DNA from: Pavlovales sp. CCMP2436
Taxonomy: Eukaryota > Haptophyta > Pavlovophyceae > Pavlovales
Reading direction: 5' to 3'
NCBI GenBank assembly: GCA_026770615.1
Contig: MU631918.1
Location: 4,397-15,025 of the forward strand
Length of the DNA: 10,629 nucleotides
Shown here in pieces: positions 7,340 through 10,629 of the stretch (its first letter is position 1; the number at the start of each line of letters is the position of its first letter). The notes below the pieces were generated by a model. That model was not told the DNA's origin. It saw nothing but the letters and a program-made list of their open reading frames with translations, and made no database searches. The position numbers and the translations under genes are program-made.

Positions 7340-7437
7340 TTCTGGCTGGCGGTGTGTCAATTACAAGTCATCAAGCTGATCTTAATATACGTGTACTTTG
7401 TTCCGCTCGAGTCCTCTCATCGTCGTCGGTTTATAAC
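7340..7437 (+). repeat. Degenerate dispersed repeat, unit 2 (longest)
   Basis: Left part TTCTGGCTGGCGGTGTGTCA...CATCAAGCTGATC (7340-7381) is found inverted at 2499-2534 with three mismatches and a 6-nt gap. Right part TTCCGCTCGAG..CTCTCATCGTCGTCGGTT (7401-7431) matches unit 1. Confidence 0.65.
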
Positions 7438-8100
7438 GACGTCATTTTTGCAAGTGAATCCGCCGTTTCAGCAGGTCTTCAGCTGCGCCTGTGCTGCTTG
7501 ACCACCACTGAAAAAAATTACATCTTTGAGTTGCCGGACACGCCGATGCGATGTCCTTGCCACCTTGTCACTGCCACCGCCGCCGCCACCTTCCATGTGC
7601 CGCTGTCGTCTTCGTCCACCACAGCTTGCCGTCTCCTTCTCTCGACTGATGCGGCTGCCACTGTCACCGTCCCTGCATCACCACCACACTCACACCCCTC
7701 ACACCCTCACCCTCACCCCTCTCCCCTCTCTGAGTCTCCCCTTTCCCCCACAGTTTCAGTCGGCTGCGCTGTGCTTGGGCGCCACTGCGCATGCCGATGG
7801 AACAATATATTAGTGAGTGGGACGTCTTTCCCGGCATTACAGTTTACACGATTCGTTGATGTGGTTCCAGCGTGGTTCCAGGCTTCCAGCGTGGTTACGG
7901 AGGGCAGGCGGGATGCAGACGGTGAAAGAAGGGGGGAGAGAGATCCGCATCGCCGCGCGAGCCCGCATCACACGCCGTCCCTCGGCTCTTCTTCTCGTGG
8001 AATTCCTCATTTGGCTCCCGAGTAGTTCCCCTGTGACGACAGCCTGTTAGTTATACAGGATGGCAAGTGCGGAGATAAGTGCGTGAGTGAGAGAGGAGGG

Positions 8101-9195
8101 ATGCAGTGGCTCGTGCTGTCCACGTTGGCGGCGCTCGCCTCGGTCGGGGAAGCCTGGGAGTCTGACGCGCGACTCCTTCCGGTCGCGCCGCCAAACGTTG
8201 GCGGATGCCACCTCGCGGGAGGCGACGGCAGGGGCCCCGGCTCGCCGCGCTTCCGCGTGTCGATGGCAACGATCGTGAACAACGAGGGGCGGTGGATGCC
8301 CGAGTGGGTGCTCTTCCACCGACTGCTGGGCTTCGAGCACTTCTACGTGTACGATGACGCGAGCACGGACGACACGCGCGACGTGGTGCGCGCGTTTGGC
8401 GAGCTCGGCTGGGCGACGCTGCATGCGTCGGTACCCAGGCTGCAACGCGATCTCAACATCCGCGTGCCAGCGCACGTGCACTTTACGCCTCAGTTTGTGA
8501 TCGTGCAGCATGCGGCTCGCACCTACGCGCACGAGACAGAATGGCTCGCCTTCTTCGACATCGACGAGTTCGTCCTGCCGACGAGCGCGGAGTCATGGTG
8601 CGTCGGCGCCTACCTCGCTGCCCGGCCTAAGCGACAAGGCGTGCTGCGTCTGCAGGGCGCACTCTTCCTGCCAAACGCCACGGACCATCGGCAGCTCCTA
8701 CGCTCGAGGCTGCTGATCGACACGGCCAGCAAGATGCTCCCTATTGGCAAGCTCGAACACAAAGACCGGGTTCCGCTGCACAAAAACTTCGCGCGGCCCG
8801 TTGCGATCGCAAATATCGACCACAGCGGGATCCACGCTATGAGGCCCGATCCTGCGCACACCATCCGCCTGCTCAAGGACAAGGACGAGCTCATCTTCGC
8901 CCACTTTAGGTACCGCACCATGTCCGACTTTGAGGCCAAGAAGCACAAGCCGTACACTGGGCACGTGAACAAGGCCGAGGTGTTTGCGCGGCTGACGGCA
9001 GCGCTGGACGAGTACCTCAAGCAGGGCATTGAGATCCGTCCGAGCCACCCAATCCACCGCTACCAGCCCACCGTGCGCGGCTTCTACGCTACGTTCCAGG
9101 CGTGGTACGTGCATCCGCCGCCCAGGCCACCGCTGGCGATTCCGGCTGCGTTCGGGCGGGCGGAGGTCGCCGAGAGAATACCCTCTTCAGCCTAA
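8101..9195 (+). CDS. Secreted or lumenal glycosyltransferase, GT92/DUF23-like (364 aa, intronless)
   Basis: Predicted nucleotide-sugar-dependent glycosyltransferase with a GT-A-like fold, acting in the secretory pathway. ATG 8101 gives a signal peptide or signal anchor (MQWLVLSTLAALASVGEAWE); an in-frame GTG at 8083 is not a credible eukaryotic start. The N-terminal signature is at residues 55-92: TIVNNEGRWMPEW, then FHRLLGFEHFYVYDDASTDD, matching the NE..Y..EW..YH...G...F.IYD..S.D pattern of GT92 and Glyco_tranf_2_4 proteins. The metal-binding motif is FFDIDEF (D153, D155). Later family features are K228, HSGIH (241-245) and HFRYRTMSDFEAKK (268-281). A possible N-glycosylation site is N192-A-T. 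The protein ends in a Pro-rich tail with a TAA stop at 9193-9195. Unlike the other two complete genes it has no visible intron. Whether it belongs to GT92 proper or the sister family cannot be settled by eye, and the acceptor substrate is unknown. Confidence 0.82.
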   Translation: MQWLVLSTLAALASVGEAWESDARLLPVAPPNVGGCHLAGGDGRGPGSPRFRVSMATIVNNEGRWMPEWVLFHRLLGFEHFYVYDDASTDDTRDVVRAFGELGWATLHASVPRLQRDLNIRVPAHVHFTPQFVIVQHAARTYAHETEWLAFFDIDEFVLPTSAESWCVGAYLAARPKRQGVLRLQGALFLPNATDHRQLLRSRLLIDTASKMLPIGKLEHKDRVPLHKNFARPVAIANIDHSGIHAMRPDPAHTIRLLKDKDELIFAHFRYRTMSDFEAKKHKPYTGHVNKAEVFARLTAALDEYLKQGIEIRPSHPIHRYQPTVRGFYATFQAWYVHPPPRPPLAIPAAFGRAEVAERIPSSA

Positions 9196-9441
9196 GCCCA
9201 CTCATCCCGCTGCAAGCTCGGTCGGTGCCTGTCGCGCGGCTACTTGCGAATCTGCCAATGGGTCACTCTCATAATAATCATCATCGTGGAATAACTAAGT
9301 AACTCCAAAATATTGGGCTGCACCCGGGGTGCGCCAAACACACCTGGGGGTGTCTAGGCTACCCCACACACAACGCCGAGCCCCCCTCCGCTTAGAGCAG
9401 GTCCGCGTCGACGCGCTGGCAAGCTACTAGCACGTGCACCC
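9196..9441. other. Spacer between the glycosyltransferase and MITE copy B
   Basis: Non-coding. It would contain the 3' end of the glycosyltransferase transcript. GC-rich short inverted repeats (GCACCCGGGGTGC at about 9320, ACACCTGGGGGTGT at about 9340) are present. No canonical AATAAA signal is seen, though ATAATAATC occurs at about 9270. Confidence 0.3.
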
Positions 9442-9861
9442 GGGTTGAAATCCGAATTAGTGGCCAGTCCGAGGGGAAATCGCGAAAAAATCCGGTGAAA
9501 ATCCTCCGGAGCAACTCACGAACCAGAGGTGGTGCACAAAAGTTAGTTGCAGATTCGTGAATGGGGCGGCGCCCCATTTATGAATCCGCAACTAACTTTT
9601 GTGCACCACTTTGGGAACCATGACTTTCTTTTCGCTTCCGAACGCTGAGAATCGGAAATGTTAGTTACCTTTAGTATGTTGTCGACCCCAGAGGCACACG
9701 AGAGGCACATGAGGTGGGCTCCCACCGTCGAGGAGGGCTCTATTCGACAACAGCTATCGACACTTAGCGCGCAGGGGCGAACGATCTCTACTTCTTCGAC
9801 CCGGCCACAGCGTTTCCCCCTCTCAAGTGCTGAATCGCGCCACTAATTCGGATTTCGACCC
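9442..9861 (-). mobile_element. MITE-like transposon, copy B (420 bp, inverted relative to copy A)
   Basis: Full-length second copy, reverse complement of 6227-6646, with terminal repeats GGGTTGAAATCCGAATTAGT at the left and its complement at the right. It is flanked by the 4-bp direct repeat ACCC (9438-9441 and 9862-9865), different from the AATC at copy A, as expected of independent insertions. Both full copies contain a similar 62-codon open frame, but most differences between them change the amino acid, so it does not look like a maintained protein. Confidence 0.88.
9529..9609. repeat. 81-bp near-palindrome inside MITE copy B
   Basis: Same size and place in the element as in copy A: 40-bp arms with three mismatches around a 1-nt centre. 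Two of the three mismatched positions (CATAA against CGTGA) are the same as in copy A once orientation is allowed for. Confidence 0.88.
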
Positions 9862-10241
9862 ACCCACATGCCCGAAACTTGGCCCCCATGCTGAAATTTC
9901 TGTATTTTTTGTAGTGATTTCAAGAGATCATAATGGACGAACGGGAGGCCGTATTGTCAATCTGATTGATTTCTGGATATGGATTAGAGGCACTTGAGAG
10001 GCACACGAGGTGGGCTCCGACCGTCGAGGACGGAGGAGGGCTCTATTCGACATCAGCTATCGACACTTAGCGCGCAGGGGTCGTGCGCCGATTAAGTGGA
10101 TCACTTTCTACGCTAAGTTGAGAAAACGAAGAAAATTTAATTATTTTTTTAAATAATATTTATTTTTTTAAATAATATAATAGTTATAAAATGTTTAAAT
10201 ATTTACATAAATCAGGCGAAGGCAGCTCTGTACCTGTACGG
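9862..10241. other. Intergenic region right of MITE copy B
   Basis: No gene seen. It contains the MITE fragment at 9987-10080 and an AT-rich block at 10135-10210 with two tandem TTTTTTTAAATAATAT units, which lies just beyond the stop of the right-edge gene. Confidence 0.5.
9987..10080 (-). mobile_element. MITE fragment
   Basis: Matches 9691-9778 of copy B in the same orientation (GAGGCAC, GAGGTGGGCTCC, GGGCTCTATTCGACA, CAGCTATCGACACTTAGCGC) with a 7-bp insertion after CCGTCGAGG. Neither terminal repeat is present, so it is a truncated remnant. Confidence 0.8.
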
Positions 10242-10629
10242 TCAAAGCAAGCCAGTCAGGCTTTCCCAGACAGAATAGCTCAGGAGGTAGGTGGTGCCGG
10301 AGGTGAAGCCGCCGCCGCGCGCGCGACGCGGACGAGCGTTCTTGTTCGCCGCGTTAAAAACGATCGGGGTAGTGATCACGCGCAGCATCGAGTTGACGTT
10401 GAGCATGACCACCGCGGGCAGGATGACGTAGGTGCAATCGCCGTTGGCAGCCGGCGTCCCCTGCAAGGAGAACCAGTGCCCGTGCGCGACGAGCCAGCCC
10501 TCGCCAAATTCTTGCCCGGCGTGCATCGTCGCCTCGGTCAGCTTGATCGGCAAGTCCTCGAGGATCGCAAACCAGAGCACGCCCTCGATGTCGGCCTCGT
10601 CTGCCGAGACGCGCACCGCAACGACGCGA
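10242..10629 (-). CDS. Unrecognised protein, C-terminal 128 residues (5' part outside window)
   Basis: The open frame enters from the right edge (first full codon at 10628) and ends with TGA at 10244-10242. No intron signal is needed across the visible part. The sequence is protein-like: high GC at third positions, a balanced composition and runs such as VLWFAILEDLPIKLTEAT, GEGWLVAHGHWFSLQG and TYVILPAVVMLNVNSMLRV. The alternation of short hydrophobic strands with conserved-looking Trp residues suggests a small beta-rich module, perhaps of the BAH or Tudor-like kind, but this is only an impression and I do not recognise the family. The last 30 residues include a basic, Gly-rich stretch (ARPRRARGGG) before the stop. 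The AT-rich DNA just downstream (10140-10210) would be its 3' untranslated or flanking region. Confidence 0.6.
   Translation of the reverse strand, partial: RVVAVRVSADEADIEGVLWFAILEDLPIKLTEATMHAGQEFGEGWLVAHGHWFSLQGTPAANGDCTYVILPAVVMLNVNSMLRVITTPIVFNAANKNARPRRARGGGFTSGTTYLLSYSVWESLTGLL

Larger units (their letters stand above)
6647..8100. other. Long intergenic region upstream of the glycosyltransferase
   Basis: No confident gene. It holds the doubtful ORF at 6761-6958, two copies of a degenerate dispersed repeat (7160-7236 and 7340-7437), a CAC/ACACCC-rich low-complexity tract (about 7673-7750), and a short tandem of TGGTTCCAG-like units (about 7861-7897) before the glycosyltransferase start. 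ORFs crossing 7354-8025 are long only because of simple pyrimidine-rich sequence and do not resemble a protein. Confidence 0.5.

Noticed and set aside
7354..8025. Plus-strand ORF of 223 codons upstream of the glycosyltransferase
   Set aside because: Dominated by CAC/CCT-rich simple sequence (His-Pro-Ser runs) and overlaps the dispersed repeat; no domain recognised and no splice into the glycosyltransferase is needed.
8047..9114. Minus-strand ORFs opposite the glycosyltransferase
   Set aside because: Antisense shadows of a high-GC coding sequence.
9658..9846. 62-codon ORF shared by both MITE copies
   Set aside because: The two versions differ at about 13 of 62 residues, with changes scattered and mostly amino-acid altering. 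That is expected of a shared non-coding repeat, not of a protein under selection.

Overview
The window looks like nuclear DNA of a eukaryotic microbe, most likely a protist alga. Three things suggest this: spliceosomal introns with GT..AG ends, GC-rich exons set among AT-rich or homopolymer-rich non-coding DNA, and eukaryotic protein families (presenilin, F-box/FIST, a secreted GT92-like glycosyltransferase). A haptophyte-like genome would fit, but that is a guess from composition and gene content; nothing here fixes the lineage.

Layout, left to right. Positions 1-3844 (minus strand) hold a many-exon gene whose 3' end lies beyond the left edge. I rebuilt eight exons with matching splice phases (411 codons). 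They give an F-box followed by FIST_N and the beginning of FIST_C, the FBXO22 architecture. Its introns contain poly-T and poly-C tracts and an unusual number of short duplications, several of which copy an exon edge with its splice site. Positions 3845-4573 are non-coding and carry a small inverted-repeat insertion just upstream of this gene. Positions 4574-5940 (minus) are a complete three-exon presenilin (390 aa), the catalytic subunit of gamma-secretase, with both catalytic aspartates, the PAL motif and a very short TM6-TM7 loop. Its second intron is 90 nt, open and in frame, so retention would add a 30-residue loop.

Positions 6055-6646 hold a non-autonomous DNA transposon (MITE-like, 420 bp, 23-bp terminal inverted repeats, 4-bp target duplication) whose left 172 bp is duplicated in tandem. 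It ends about 115 bp upstream of the presenilin start. A second 420-bp copy in opposite orientation is at 9442-9861, and a fragment is at 9987-10080. Each full copy carries an 81-bp near-palindrome. Positions 6647-8100 are mostly non-coding, with one doubtful GC-rich ORF and copies of a degenerate dispersed repeat.

Positions 8101-9195 (plus) are an intronless secreted or lumenal glycosyltransferase of the GT92/DUF23 type. Positions 10242-10629 (minus) are the 3' end of an unrecognised protein gene that runs off the right edge.

The genes do not form one pathway. They are independent housekeeping-type eukaryotic genes: ubiquitin-ligase adaptor, intramembrane protease, glycosyltransferase. The most unusual content is the pattern of splice-junction microduplications, the presenilin loop/intron arrangement and the hairpin MITE family. 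I did not see any defence system, CRISPR array, rRNA or tRNA.
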